Positions 34,043 through 42,572 of a DNA stretch of 42,572 bases are shown here, piece after piece. The notes under the pieces are model-generated. The model made no database searches. It was not told where the DNA came from and saw only the letters and a program-made list of their open reading frames with translations. Made by a program: the position numbers and the translations under genes. Source of the DNA: an uncultured Woeseiaceae bacterium (GTDB lineage Bacteria > Pseudomonadota > Gammaproteobacteria > Steroidobacterales > Woeseiaceae); assembly GCA_905182415.1 (NCBI GenBank), contig CAJJBK010000055.1, positions 1 to 42,572 of the forward strand, written 5' to 3'. Position 1 is the stretch's first letter. Every line of letters begins with the position of its first letter.

Positions 34043-35179
34043 TTAACTTTCAGATAAATTGATAAATCTTTGTAAATGAAAGTCAGCATTTCCGAAAAGT
34101 ATTTCCAATGCTGATAATCTTTTGAATAGATGTGCGATATCAAGCTCCCACGATATTCCCATTCCACCATGCAGTTGAACTGCTTCTTGACCTACATGTT
34201 TACCTGCTGTTCCAATTTGATATTTTAATCCGCTGATGGCTTTCTTTGATTTTCTTTTATTTTTTGGATCAGTCATTATTGCCCACAGAAGAAGCGACTC
34301 ACTCTGTTCGCAAGCCATTAGGTTATCCACCATTCGATGCTGTAAAGCTTGAAAACCTCCGATTGGAATACCAAACTGAACACGATTTTTTGAGTATTCA
34401 ACTGTCTTATCATGGAGAGAGCGCATGATTCCAATTGCTTCAGCACAAATTGCAAGAGTGGCTTCATCTATAGTTTCTTCAAGACATTCATAGCCTTCAT
34501 CAACATTACCAATGACACAATCTGCGGCAATCTCTAGATTAGTGATGGATATTTCTGTTGCACTATGACCATCTACTGTTTTGTAAGTGTTAAAGATGAC
34601 TCCATCATTCAATTTAGAAATACCAAAAAGTGTAATTCCATGAGTGTCAGATTGTGACCCAGACGTTCTTGCTGGAATGATTATAAGATCAGCATCAGCA
34701 CCATTAAGAACAAAAGATTTTTTCCCATTCAGGATAAATTGATTATTTTGTTTTTTTGCTGTTGTCGCAATGTCATTCAAGTTAAAGCGTGATTGTGGTT
34801 CCGTGAAAGCAACCGTAGCTTGTATTTCACCATTGATGATTTCACTGAGCCACCGTTCTTTTTGTTCAACTGTTCCTAAGCGCTTAAGTATACCTCCTGC
34901 TAGGACTATATTCTCTAAAAATGGTTCCAGCACTAGACCCCTTCCGATTTCTTTCATGATTAACATTATTTCAATGTTGCCCCCATCAAGACCCCCATCT
35001 TGTTCAGAAAAAGGAATAGCTGTAAAACCTTGTTCAACAAAAAAATTCCACACTTCTCGATTAAAGGCGTCATCACCATCAGCAATTTTCATTCGCCTCT
35101 CGAAATCATATTCATTATCTATAAAACGAGAAATGACATCTTTTAGGGCAGATTGTTCTTCGGTTATTGAGAAATCCAT
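34043..35179 (-). CDS. Acyl-CoA dehydrogenase, short subunit-like
   Basis: A 378-residue acyl-CoA dehydrogenase-fold flavoprotein. It has the helical N-domain (MDFSITEEQSALKDVISRF), the middle beta-domain with ATVAFTEPQSRFNL and NGKKSFVLNGADADL, and the C-domain with AVQLHGGMGISWELDIAHLFKR. The usual catalytic YEGT segment reads EILFGNADFHL, without Glu. Members of this type commonly pair with a longer acyl-CoA dehydrogenase as alpha2beta2 complexes (known for sterol side-chain enzymes of actinobacteria). The adjacent longer gene supports this. Substrate unknown. Confidence 0.88.
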   Translation of the reverse strand: MDFSITEEQSALKDVISRFIDNEYDFERRMKIADGDDAFNREVWNFFVEQGFTAIPFSEQDGGLDGGNIEIMLIMKEIGRGLVLEPFLENIVLAGGILKRLGTVEQKERWLSEIINGEIQATVAFTEPQSRFNLNDIATTAKKQNNQFILNGKKSFVLNGADADLIIIPARTSGSQSDTHGITLFGISKLNDGVIFNTYKTVDGHSATEISITNLEIAADCVIGNVDEGYECLEETIDEATLAICAEAIGIMRSLHDKTVEYSKNRVQFGIPIGGFQALQHRMVDNLMACEQSESLLLWAIMTDPKNKRKSKKAISGLKYQIGTAGKHVGQEAVQLHGGMGISWELDIAHLFKRLSALEILFGNADFHLQRFINLSES

Positions 35180-35203
35180 ATATTTTTCCAGTATTTAAAT
35201 GCT

Positions 35204-36406
35204 TTATAACCCAAGGACATGCTTGGCAATAATATTTTTTTGTATTTCATTTGAGCCGCCATAAATTGATGCTTTTCGATTGTTGAAATATTGTAAAGAA
35301 CTCACACTATCTGAACCGAAACCGACATGATTTATTTCTTTGCTTTCAAGTGAATATTGATTGGGTACATAAGGCAATGAGAAATAACCAGCTGCCTCCA
35401 TGAATAATTCGTCTAAACATTGCTGAATTTCTGTACCACGTATCTTTAATAATGACGATTCAGGACCTGGGGCTTTTCCCACAGATACAGCAGCAAGCGT
35501 CCTTAATTCGGTATATTCAAGTGCTTTTAATTCTATCTCTAAAGCGGCAATTTTTCGAAGAAAATTACTGTCATTTTGTAAGGAAGGTTGAGTCATATTG
35601 GCGTTTTTAATCTTGTCTTTCAATCTATTAAGGCGGTATTCCGACCGAGCCACACCAGCAATACTGGTCCGCTCATGTTGGAGAAGAACTTTTCCATAGG
35701 TCCATCCTTTACCTTCTTCGCCAATTAGGTTATTCAAGGGCACTCTAACATCTTCAAAATGAACCTCATTGACCTCGTGATCACCCTCTATAGTAATAAT
35801 TGGTCGAACTGAGACGCCTGGTGTTTTCATATCCACTAGAATAAAACTAATACCTTCTTGTTTTCTCGCCACGTCACTGCTGGTTCTTACTAAACAAAAA
35901 ATCCAATCAGCCATTTGCCCTAAAGTCGTCCATGTTTTAGTACCATTCAAGATATATTCGTTGCCATCACGATCTGCACGAGTTTTCAGAGAAGCTAGAT
36001 CCGAGCCTGAACCTGGTTCCGAGTAACCTTGGCACCACCAGACATTACTTGCAGCAATATCTGGTAAAAATCTTTGTTTTTGTTCTTCGTTACCGTATGT
36101 ATAGATAACAGGTCCAACCATTCCAAGCCCAAAAGGTACGATTGCTGGAGCATTTGCCTTTGCCATTTCATTGGCAAAGATATATTTTTGGACTGTTGAC
36201 CATCCAGTTCCACCATATTCAACGGGCCAATTAATTGCTGCCCACCCTTGTGCAAAAAGTACTTTTTGCCAACGAATAAAATCTTCTTTCATTAAAGGTA
36301 CAGCATGATCTTGTTTCCGTTTGATATCATTCGGGTATTTATCTTTGAAAAAAGCCTGAACCTCTTGTTCAAAATTTTGTTCTTCTGGCGTAAAATTGGT
36401 ATGCAT
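35204..36406 (-). CDS. Acyl-CoA dehydrogenase, long subunit-like
   Basis: A 400-residue acyl-CoA dehydrogenase. Features are GWAAINWPVEYGGTGWS, WWCQGYSEPGSGSDLASLKTRA (flavin and substrate site), LNGTKTWTTLGQMADWIF, and a C-terminus KASIYGGSNEIQKNIIAKHVLGL. The position of the classic Glu of IYEGT is Gly here; HERTSIAG near residue 235-242 contains a Glu that may act as base instead, as in FadE-type relatives. It is the first gene of a three-gene minus-strand unit with the shorter dehydrogenase and yhhQ, and faces the divergent moa operon. The pair may act as a heteromer on an unusual acyl-CoA. Confidence 0.88.
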   Translation of the reverse strand: MHTNFTPEEQNFEQEVQAFFKDKYPNDIKRKQDHAVPLMKEDFIRWQKVLFAQGWAAINWPVEYGGTGWSTVQKYIFANEMAKANAPAIVPFGLGMVGPVIYTYGNEEQKQRFLPDIAASNVWWCQGYSEPGSGSDLASLKTRADRDGNEYILNGTKTWTTLGQMADWIFCLVRTSSDVARKQEGISFILVDMKTPGVSVRPIITIEGDHEVNEVHFEDVRVPLNNLIGEEGKGWTYGKVLLQHERTSIAGVARSEYRLNRLKDKIKNANMTQPSLQNDSNFLRKIAALEIELKALEYTELRTLAAVSVGKAPGPESSLLKIRGTEIQQCLDELFMEAAGYFSLPYVPNQYSLESKEINHVGFGSDSVSSLQYFNNRKASIYGGSNEIQKNIIAKHVLGL

Positions 36407-36556
36407 ATGGTTTGTGCTCTTAGGTGGATTCTTGTATTTGTGGTTATATTACATTAATTTTTCATAACCATTATGTCACTTAGATGACTATAATAGCCTA
36501 TGCTAACTTTTTTTCATTATACTAATACACCTTGAAACAATTTTTTATTATTTCTA

Positions 36557-37594
36557 ATGAGTAATATGAGTACTTCCATGATTGGACCAAAAGATCAGTT
36601 AAGACGACCATTAAGAGATCTAAGGATATCTTTGCTTGATCAATGTAATTTTAGGTGTACATATTGTATGCCTGTTAAAAAGTTTCATGAGAATTATCAA
36701 TTTCTAAAAAAAAATGAGCGCTTGAACCACGAAGAAATTATTAGACTGGTAAAAATAGTAGTGCCAATGGGGGTTTCTAAAATAAGACTCACTGGTGGAG
36801 AGCCATTGTTGGATAAGAATGTGGCTCAACTAGTCGAAAAGATAAACCAGATTGAAGGTATTGAGGATTTAGCTCTAACTACCAATGCCACTCTTTTGAA
36901 GAAGAAGGCGCAAGACCTTGCAGATGCTGGCTTGGATAGAATTACTATTAGTCTGGATAGTATTGATCAAGAAATATTTTATAAAATGAATGGAAATCGA
37001 GGTAATGTATCTGATGTTATTGAGGGTATTGAAGCGGCTGAAAAAGCTGGATTATTGCCTATAAAAATTAATACTGTTGTGCAGCGAGGGGTAAATGAAC
37101 ATACGATTATAGATTTGCTTGAACACTTCAAAGGAAGTGGTCATATAGTGCGACTAATTGAATTTATGGACGTAGGTAATCAGAATAACTGGAATCTTAA
37201 GGATGTGGTTACTGCAAAAGAATTGCTAACAATGATCCAAAATAAGTGGCCTGTTAGTCCTGTTGATAAAGCTTATCGGGGCGAAGTAGCAAAAAGATAC
37301 TCATACGATGATGGCTCAGGAGAAATTGGTTTCATTACATCTGTATCTAAGCCATTTTGTGGAGATTGCAGCAGAGCCAGGTTATCTGCTGATGGAGTTT
37401 TATATACTTGTTTGTTTGCAAATCATGGGACCGATATCAAGGAGTTGCTCAGGGGTGATGCTTCTGATCGTGAGATACATAATTTATTCTCCAAGGTATG
37501 GATGGCAAGAAATGATCGTTACAGCGAGACTCGAAAATCCTACAAACCTGATGAGTCTTTGAAGAAAATTGAAATGTACAGAATGGGTGGTTAA
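36557..37594 (+). CDS. moaA: GTP 3',8-cyclase (molybdenum cofactor)
   Basis: A 345-residue radical-SAM enzyme that makes 3',8-cyclo-GTP in the first step of molybdopterin synthesis. The N-terminal cluster is Cys30/Cys34/Cys37 in LLDQCNFRCTYCMP. The C-terminal cluster is Cys268/Cys271/Cys285 in PFCGDCSRARL and YTCLF. The protein ends in the required Gly-Gly (RMGG). RLTGGEPLL is the SAM-site GGEP motif. It heads the operon moaA-moaC-mobA-moaD-moaE. Three ATG codons occur within the first eight codons, so the exact start is uncertain by a few residues. Confidence 0.96.
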   Translation: MSNMSTSMIGPKDQLRRPLRDLRISLLDQCNFRCTYCMPVKKFHENYQFLKKNERLNHEEIIRLVKIVVPMGVSKIRLTGGEPLLDKNVAQLVEKINQIEGIEDLALTTNATLLKKKAQDLADAGLDRITISLDSIDQEIFYKMNGNRGNVSDVIEGIEAAEKAGLLPIKINTVVQRGVNEHTIIDLLEHFKGSGHIVRLIEFMDVGNQNNWNLKDVVTAKELLTMIQNKWPVSPVDKAYRGEVAKRYSYDDGSGEIGFITSVSKPFCGDCSRARLSADGVLYTCLFANHGTDIKELLRGDASDREIHNLFSKVWMARNDRYSETRKSYKPDESLKKIEMYRMGG

Positions 37595-37600
37595 TGAATT

Positions 37601-38080
37601 ATGAAGAATATAACGCATATCAATAAAGACAATAAACCTCAAATGGTCGATGTGAGCAATAAGAGAATTACTTCGAGGTATGCGCATGCTCAATCCACTG
37701 TCGTTTTTCCTAAAGAAATAACATCACGTTTCGTAAATGGAGACATTGCTTCTGCTAAGGGACCGGTATTTTCTACAGCAATTATTGCAGGAGTAATGGC
37801 GGCAAAAAAAACTTATGAATTGATTCCTTTTTGTCATCCAATTGGTCTAGATGATTGTGAATTAAATATAAATCTTGATGAAGCTGGAGCCGCAATAATT
37901 AATTGTATATGTAAGGTTGAGCATCGAACAGGCGTGGAAATGGAGGCCATGGTTGGTGCAAGCGTTGCTGCACTCACGATTTATGATATGTGTAAAGCTT
38001 TATCACACGATATTGTCATCAAAGAAACAAAATTAATCTCTAAGACAGGTGGAAAGGCAACTTATCATCGTGAAAAATAA
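37601..38080 (+). CDS. moaC: Cyclic pyranopterin monophosphate synthase
   Basis: A 159-residue MoaC, which turns 3',8-cyclo-GTP into cyclic pyranopterin monophosphate. Signatures are MVDVSNKRITSRYAHAQ, AGVMAAKKTYELIPFCHPIGL and VEHRTGVEMEAMVGASVAALTIYDMCKA. The ending ISKTGGK matches the conserved C-terminal lysine region. It begins six bases after moaA, and its last codons overlap the mobA start. Confidence 0.97.
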   Translation: MKNITHINKDNKPQMVDVSNKRITSRYAHAQSTVVFPKEITSRFVNGDIASAKGPVFSTAIIAGVMAAKKTYELIPFCHPIGLDDCELNINLDEAGAAIINCICKVEHRTGVEMEAMVGASVAALTIYDMCKALSHDIVIKETKLISKTGGKATYHREK

Positions 38081-38663
38081 TGAAGATATATATGGTCTAA
38101 TCCTTACGGGGGGGCAGAGTCGACGTATGGGTTTTGATAAGGCCTCACTTGAATATCAAGGAGTGTCTCAATTAAGTGAAACTTATGGTTTATTAGAACA
38201 ACACGTATCTAATGTTTTTATTTCAGCCAGAAAGGACCAAGCCAAAGACGCAACAAGAATTAAGTATCAGCAGATTATAGATATTTATGATGATTTAGGC
38301 CCTTTAGCTGGAATATTATCAGCCATGAAACGTTTTCCAACGGTACACTGGCTGATAGTCGCTTGTGATTTAGTGAATTTAGACAGTGAGACTTTAGGTT
38401 GTCTCATCGAAAATTTTTCAACAGAACATTACTTTACAGCATTCAGAAGTGAGCATGATGGATTGCCGGAGCCGTTGTGTGCAATCTACAGCAGTAAATC
38501 CATTGAAATAATCGAGGATTATATTTCTAATAACATCAGATGCCCCCGAAAAATTTTACTAAACTCAGATACTTTATTGCTTTCTCAGCCTAATTCTAGC
38601 GCTTTGGATAATTTTAACTCACCAAATGATCTTATTAACTCCAAATACAAAGTGAGAGTATGA
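38070..38663 (+). CDS. mobA: Molybdenum cofactor guanylyltransferase
   Basis: A nucleotidyltransferase of about 197 residues. It attaches GMP to molybdopterin to form the bis-MGD cofactor of DMSO-reductase-family enzymes. The nucleotide-binding motif GLILTGGQSRRMGFDKASL lies at the N-terminus, followed by DDLGPLAGILSAM and WLIVACDLVNLDS. I chose GTG at 38070, which overlaps the end of moaC by 11 bases and has GGAAAGG upstream; an in-frame GTG at 38049 is the alternative. mobA lying inside a moa operon is less usual than standing with mobB. Its presence implies that the cell uses MGD-type enzymes. Confidence 0.88.
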   Translation: MKNNEDIYGLILTGGQSRRMGFDKASLEYQGVSQLSETYGLLEQHVSNVFISARKDQAKDATRIKYQQIIDIYDDLGPLAGILSAMKRFPTVHWLIVACDLVNLDSETLGCLIENFSTEHYFTAFRSEHDGLPEPLCAIYSSKSIEIIEDYISNNIRCPRKILLNSDTLLLSQPNSSALDNFNSPNDLINSKYKVRV

Positions 38664-38905
38664 AGAAATCAATTACAGTAATATACTTTGCCCTTTTTAG
38701 AGAAAAAGCAGGCATCAATCAAGAGGTGATCTTAACTGAAGTAAGCTCTGTAGCCGATTTATTTTTAGAGTTAAAATATCGTCATCAATTAAATGAGCCT
38801 CAAGGGCACTGTAAGATTGCTATTAATGATAATTTAGCCACTTGGGATGCAGAAATAAATGACGGCGATACTGTTCTATTGTTTCCCCCGGTAGCGGGTG
38901 GATAG
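38660..38905 (+). CDS. moaD: Molybdopterin synthase sulfur carrier subunit
   Basis: An 81-residue ubiquitin-like protein ending in FPPVAGG. The terminal Gly-Gly is the part that is adenylated and thiolated to carry sulfur for molybdopterin. ITVIYFALFREKAG and NDGDTVLLFPPVAGG are typical. It overlaps mobA by four bases (ATGA) and lies three bases before moaE, its partner subunit. Confidence 0.94.
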   Translation: MKKSITVIYFALFREKAGINQEVILTEVSSVADLFLELKYRHQLNEPQGHCKIAINDNLATWDAEINDGDTVLLFPPVAGG

Positions 38906-38908
38906 ATT

Positions 38909-39334
38909 ATGAAAGTAATCTCAACTGAGATTGATATTGCGAGCTGCTCTAAACTACTGGTGAATTCTAGAGCAGGAGCACTTGCTGGGTTTGAGGGGTG
39001 GGTTAGGAACCATAATGATGGTCATAACGTATTGCAATTGGAGTATGAGGTATACAATCCAATTGCTGAATCAGAGGGAGATAAAATTATACAGGAAGCA
39101 AAAACGCAATATGATATTCTGGATGCGTATTGTGTTCACAGAAGTGGTTTACTTGAAATAGGCGATTGTGCGGTCTGGGTGGGTGTATCAGCGGCGCATA
39201 GGAATGAAGCATTTGACGCTTGTCGATATATTATTAACAACATAAAAACACGATTACCGATATGGAAAAAAGAATATTATCAGAATGGTGATTCTGGCTG
39301 GGTAAATTGTGAGCGATGTGCTGCAGAGAAGTAA
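38909..39334 (+). CDS. moaE: Molybdopterin synthase catalytic subunit
   Basis: A 141-residue MoaE. Together with MoaD it inserts two sulfurs into cyclic pyranopterin. Motifs are GALAGFEGWVRNHNDG, LQLEYEVYNPIAE, VHRSGLLEIGDCAVWVGVSAAHRNEAF and the active-site lysines in PIWKKEYY. It is the last gene of the moa operon. moaB/mog and moeA are not in the window. Confidence 0.95.
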   Translation: MKVISTEIDIASCSKLLVNSRAGALAGFEGWVRNHNDGHNVLQLEYEVYNPIAESEGDKIIQEAKTQYDILDAYCVHRSGLLEIGDCAVWVGVSAAHRNEAFDACRYIINNIKTRLPIWKKEYYQNGDSGWVNCERCAAEK

Positions 39335-39391
39335 TATTTTCTAAATCAATACCAATGTCAGTATTAATTACTTATAAATCAAGGATTTATT

Positions 39392-39850
39392 TTGTATACA
39401 ATTAATTCACTAGAGGATGCACAAGCACTCGAAGGGCTTGAAGTTGGTGTGTCCGATTGGGTGGTTATAGATCAAGCTCGAATCGATAAATTCGCAGCTG
39501 CTACGGGAGATGATCAATGGATTCATATCGATCAAGCTCGTGCAGCCAAAGAATTACCTGAGGGGAAAACGATTGCTCATGGCTATCTTACTTTATCTTT
39601 AATACCCAGTTTAACGAAGAATTTCATCGAAGTTAGTAATTTAGAGCAAATGATTAATTTTGGTTGTAATAAAGTGAGATTTTATTCAGCTGTTTCTGTG
39701 GGCGACAAAGTGAGGGCAAGAGGAAGCCTAATAAAAGCAAAAAAAAGAGGCGGTATGATGCAATTATTATCTAAAATTACAATTGATATTGAAGGAAAGA
39801 AAAAACCAGCATGTATTGTTGAGATGCTGGTTTTATTGGTTATGAAATAA
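39392..39850 (+). CDS. MaoC-like (R)-enoyl-CoA hydratase-type protein
   Basis: A 152-residue single hot-dog domain of the MaoC/NodN group. The hydratase-2 motif is AAATGDDQWIHIDQARA, with Asp and His as catalytic pair, and AHGYLTLSLIPSL follows. It probably hydrates an enoyl-CoA or acts on a related thioester. The start is TTG at 39392: AAGGA at 39381-39385 lies six bases upstream and no ATG is close. It precedes the acyl-CoA ligase and thioesterase genes on the same strand, forming a small acyl-CoA gene group. Confidence 0.87.
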   Translation: MYTINSLEDAQALEGLEVGVSDWVVIDQARIDKFAAATGDDQWIHIDQARAAKELPEGKTIAHGYLTLSLIPSLTKNFIEVSNLEQMINFGCNKVRFYSAVSVGDKVRARGSLIKAKKRGGMMQLLSKITIDIEGKKKPACIVEMLVLLVMK

Positions 39851-39931
39851 TAGGATATTGATCAAGTCTAATTTAAGATAAGATTTATATCAGAAAAAAA
39901 ATCTCATAAAAAGCTGTAAGGAGAAAACTTT

Positions 39932-41557
39932 ATGCATGGCTTAATGATGGACACCCCTTTATTAATTTCTTCAATCGTGGAGCATGCAGATATTAATTTT
40001 CATGATCGTGAGATTGTTTCAGTTACTGCTGATGAATCGTTGCATCGTTATACCTATAAAGAGTGCTTTCAGCGAGTAAGAAAATTAGCTAATGCGCTCG
40101 AAAAATTAGGCTTATCTGAGGGCGACCGTGTTGCCACAATGGCTTGGAACGATTATCGACATCTTGAATCCTATTATGCGATTGGTGGTGCTGGTTATGT
40201 TTGTCATACAATTAATCCTAGGCTTTTTCCAGAGCAAATCATATTCATGATTAATCATGCCGAGGATAAATGGTTGATGATAGATCCTATGTTCATTCCT
40301 TTGATCGAAAAAATTGCTTCGCAAATCTCAGATGTAAAAGGTTTTATTGTAATGGGCGATGAGGGTTCAACTAAAGATACCACTTTGAAAAATGTTATCT
40401 CTTATGAAGCGCTTATTAAAGATGAAAGTGATCAATTTGAATGGCCTTTACTTGATGAAAGAGCTGCTATGGGCCTCTGTTACACTTCTGGTACCACAGG
40501 AGATCCTAAAGGCGTATTGTATAATCATCGCGCTACAATATTGCATGCTTATGCATTGATAGCCCCTGATGCTATGAATTTATCAAATCGTGATTGCGTA
40601 TTACCTGTTGTACCTTTATTCCATGTTAATTCTTGGGGGTCTCCATATGGAGCCATGATGGTTGGTGCAAAGATTGTTTATCCCGGTCCTAAAATGGCTG
40701 ATGGTGAAACATTGTATAACTTAATGGAAGAAGAGAAAGTTACAGTTTCACTCGGAGTGCCTACCGTTTGGTTGGTATTATTACAGTATGCGGCTAAAAA
40801 TAATCTAAAATTAAATAACTTACAGCGCACCATAATTGGGGGTGCTGCTGTGCCTGAATCCATGATTCGAGATTTTCATGATAATCATGATGTCTTTGTT
40901 CAGCAAGCATGGGGAATGACTGAAATGACCCCGCTTGGGACAGTCATGTCAATGAAGCATGGGATGGAGGATCTGACGCACGATGAGATCATTGCTCTTC
41001 AGACTAAACAAGGCAGGGGTATGTTTGGCGTAGAAATGAGGATAGTGGATGACAATCAAGCAATATTACCTTGGGATGGCGTTGCTTTTGGTGCTTTGCA
41101 AGTAAGAGGACCATGGGTTTGCAGTGATTACTACAGACTAGACGGCAGTGCAGATGCTCATACGGGTGATGGCTGGTTTGACACTGGCGATGTTGCCAAG
41201 ATCGACCCAGAAGGTTATATGCAAATAACAGATAGAACCAAAGATGTGATTAAATCTGGCGGTGAATGGATTAGCTCAATAGAGATTGAAAATACTGCTA
41301 TGGGCCACCCTGGAGTGGCGGAAGCTGCAGTCATTGGTGTGGCACATGAGAAATGGACTGAAAGACCTATACTCATTGTGGTAAAAGTTAAAGATGCAAG
41401 CGTTGATAAGCAAGATATACTGTCTTTTCTTGAGGGTAAAATTGCCAAATGGTGGATGCCTGATGACGTTATTTTTATAGAAGAAATTCCGCATACGGCT
41501 ACTGGAAAAATAAAGAAAACTGCTTTGCGTGAACAATTTATAGACTTTAAATTATAA
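39932..41557 (+). CDS. Fatty-acyl-CoA synthetase (AlkK-like)
   Basis: A 541-residue AMP-binding ligase that activates a fatty acid to acyl-CoA through an acyl-AMP. The ATP loop is [11 protein letters not shown] (184-194). [29 protein letters not shown], and the hinge region [23 protein letters not shown] follow, ending in the catalytic Lys segment [15 protein letters not shown]. The wording is nearest to AlkK-type medium-chain ligases of the LC-FACS group. AAGGAG precedes the ATG. It lies between the MaoC-like and TesB genes. Confidence 0.92.
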   Translation: MHGLMMDTPLLISSIVEHADINFHDREIVSVTADESLHRYTYKECFQRVRKLANALEKLGLSEGDRVATMAWNDYRHLESYYAIGGAGYVCHTINPRLFPEQIIFMINHAEDKWLMIDPMFIPLIEKIASQISDVKGFIVMGDEGSTKDTTLKNVISYEALIKDESDQFEWPLLDERAAMGLCYTSGTTGDPKGVLYNHRATILHAYALIAPDAMNLSNRDCVLPVVPLFHVNSWGSPYGAMMVGAKIVYPGPKMADGETLYNLMEEEKVTVSLGVPTVWLVLLQYAAKNNLKLNNLQRTIIGGAAVPESMIRDFHDNHDVFVQQAWGMTEMTPLGTVMSMKHGMEDLTHDEIIALQTKQGRGMFGVEMRIVDDNQAILPWDGVAFGALQVRGPWVCSDYYRLDGSADAHTGDGWFDTGDVAKIDPEGYMQITDRTKDVIKSGGEWISSIEIENTAMGHPGVAEAAVIGVAHEKWTERPILIVVKVKDASVDKQDILSFLEGKIAKWWMPDDVIFIEEIPHTATGKIKKTALREQFIDFKL

Positions 41558-41582
41558 AATTAATCGAGAATGTGAGATACAA

Positions 41583-42497
41583 ATGCACCCCATACTTGAT
41601 GACCTGATTAATCTACTCAAACTAGAACGTATTGAAGAAAATATCTTTCGTGGAGACAGTAGAGATATCGGTAGTGCTCAAGTTTTTGGAGGTCAGGTTG
41701 TTGCACAAGCTCTTTCTGCAGCGCAAAGCACCATTGAAGAGAGTCGCATCGCTCATTCGTTGCATGCCTATTTTTTGAGACGCGGTGATATGGAGTCACC
41801 GATTATTTATGAAGTTGATCGCTCTAGAGATGGGGGGAGTTTTTCCGTAAGAAGAGTGGTTGCAATTCAGCATGGTAGGCCTATTTTCAATTTAGCTGCA
41901 TCCTTTCATAAGGAAGAGGACGGCTTGAACCATCAAAATAAAATGCCTGATGTTGAGGGCCCTAATAAGTTAAAGAATATGTCTGAGTTAATGTCTGTCA
42001 TTAAAGATAAAATTCCGAAAAATTGGAAAAAATTTCTTACCAGTGAACGCCCATTTGAATTTAGACCGGTTCGACCTGTTGATATTTTTAATCCGGGAAA
42101 ATTACCACCTGTTAATCATGTCTGGATTAGGGCGGTTAATGAATTACCTAATGATGATCATCTGCATCAATGTTTATTGGCTTATGTTTCTGACTTTCAG
42201 TTATTAGGAACAAGTCTTAGGCCCCACGGCTTTGGTGTTCCTTTTGGAGGAAACGGTATTCAAATAGCTAGTTTAGATCATGCCTTATGGATTCATCGCC
42301 ATTGCCGAGTCGATGAATGGTTATTATATTCATCAGAAAGTCCTAATGCATCAAATGCTAGAGGTTTTGCTCGCGGCCAGTTTTTCAAACAAGACGGTAC
42401 ACTTATAGCGTCCGTAGCTCAAGAAGGTATGATTAGACTTCGGAATTCAGAGCGAGAGAATGTTCCTCCTACAGACCCCAGACTACATTTATCTTAG
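41583..42497 (+). CDS. tesB: Acyl-CoA thioesterase II
   Basis: A 304-residue double hot-dog thioesterase that hydrolyses acyl-CoA to free acid and CoA. FGGQVVAQALSAAQST and HSLHAYFLRRGDMESPIIYEVDRS are TesB hallmarks. The catalytic residues of E. coli TesB (Asp204, Thr228, Gln278) correspond to Asp204 in YVSDFQLLGT, Ser230 in ASLDHALW (a conservative change) and Gln280 in VAQEGMIR. It starts 25 bases after the acyl-CoA ligase gene. Confidence 0.95.
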   Translation: MHPILDDLINLLKLERIEENIFRGDSRDIGSAQVFGGQVVAQALSAAQSTIEESRIAHSLHAYFLRRGDMESPIIYEVDRSRDGGSFSVRRVVAIQHGRPIFNLAASFHKEEDGLNHQNKMPDVEGPNKLKNMSELMSVIKDKIPKNWKKFLTSERPFEFRPVRPVDIFNPGKLPPVNHVWIRAVNELPNDDHLHQCLLAYVSDFQLLGTSLRPHGFGVPFGGNGIQIASLDHALWIHRHCRVDEWLLYSSESPNASNARGFARGQFFKQDGTLIASVAQEGMIRLRNSERENVPPTDPRLHLS

Positions 42498-42506
42498 TGT
42501 TGGGAT

Positions 42507-42572
42507 TTAATTATCATTTGCTTGATTAGCAACTGATTGCATTGCTTCTTCAATACTTTTTGGATCTCCAAG
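42507..42572 (-). CDS. C-terminal end of an unidentified protein (truncated by window)
   Basis: The minus strand is open from the window edge and ends in TAA, giving 21 residues: LGDPKSIEEAMQSVANQ followed by ANDN. The gene converges on tesB with a nine-base gap, consistent with the tight packing elsewhere. The fragment is too short to identify. Confidence 0.55.
   Translation of the reverse strand, partial: LGDPKSIEEAMQSVANQANDN

Noticed and set aside
36407-36556. Possible molybdenum-cofactor riboswitch in the 150-base gap before moaA
   Set aside because: The gap is A/T-rich and shows no stable multi-stem GC structure of the Moco RNA type. A TATAAT at 36489-36494 lacks a -35 partner at proper spacing.

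Overview
The window is a compact, AT-rich chromosomal segment. It most likely comes from a marine-type gammaproteobacterium. The gene set supports this: FabB, PhoB/PhoR with PiT, Zur, gammaproteobacterial GlnS, QueF of the long form, YhhQ, TesB, and a puu/pau-type polyamine pathway. Intergenic gaps never exceed about 150 bases and two convergent gene pairs overlap at their stop codons, which points to a streamlined genome. I found no tRNA, rRNA, insertion sequence, phage gene or CRISPR array. The species cannot be fixed from the sequence alone.

Layout. (1) 1-7.2 kb: the 3' end of fabB, an S-formylglutathione hydrolase, an epoxide-hydrolase-like protein, a Tat/lipoprotein D-amino-acid-oxidase-like protein whose domain order is circularly permuted, a GTP cyclohydrolase II-like protein, QueF, a TPR lipoprotein and an EVE-domain protein. 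(2) 7.3-12.3 kb: a phosphate module on the minus strand, phoB-phoR followed by DUF47-pit-porin. A tandem Pho-box array with a correctly spaced -10 lies in front of the DUF47 gene. (3) 12.4-29 kb: an SCP2 protein and then a large polyamine-catabolism region. It contains two gamma-glutamylpolyamine-synthetase-like genes, an IclR regulator, an NhaC-type transporter, PuuD, a class III aminotransferase, an agmatinase-family enzyme, PuuB, a spermidine-dehydrogenase-like protein, a secreted cupin, a BauA-like aminotransferase and MmsA. Two nearly identical palindromes, one in front of iclR and one in front of the seven-gene operon, are the likely IclR operator. (4) 29-33.3 kb: thrS, divergent zur, and glnS. 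(5) 33.3-36.4 kb: a queuosine-precursor transporter and two acyl-CoA dehydrogenases. (6) 36.5-39.3 kb: a molybdenum-cofactor operon moaA-moaC-mobA-moaD-moaE. (7) 39.4-42.5 kb: fatty-acid genes (MaoC-like hydratase, AlkK-like acyl-CoA ligase, TesB) and the last codons of an unidentified minus-strand gene.

How the genes fit together. The polyamine region can be read as two converging routes. C4 units (agmatine, putrescine) go through agmatinase, gamma-glutamylation, PuuB and PuuD towards GABA. Spermidine is split by the Tat-exported dehydrogenase, and its C3 unit goes through beta-alanine, the BauA-like transaminase and MmsA to acetyl-CoA. The aldehyde dehydrogenase PuuC is not in the window. 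The most unusual single protein is the permuted D-amino-acid-oxidase-like enzyme. The strongest regulatory findings are the paired IclR-type operator and the Pho-box array.
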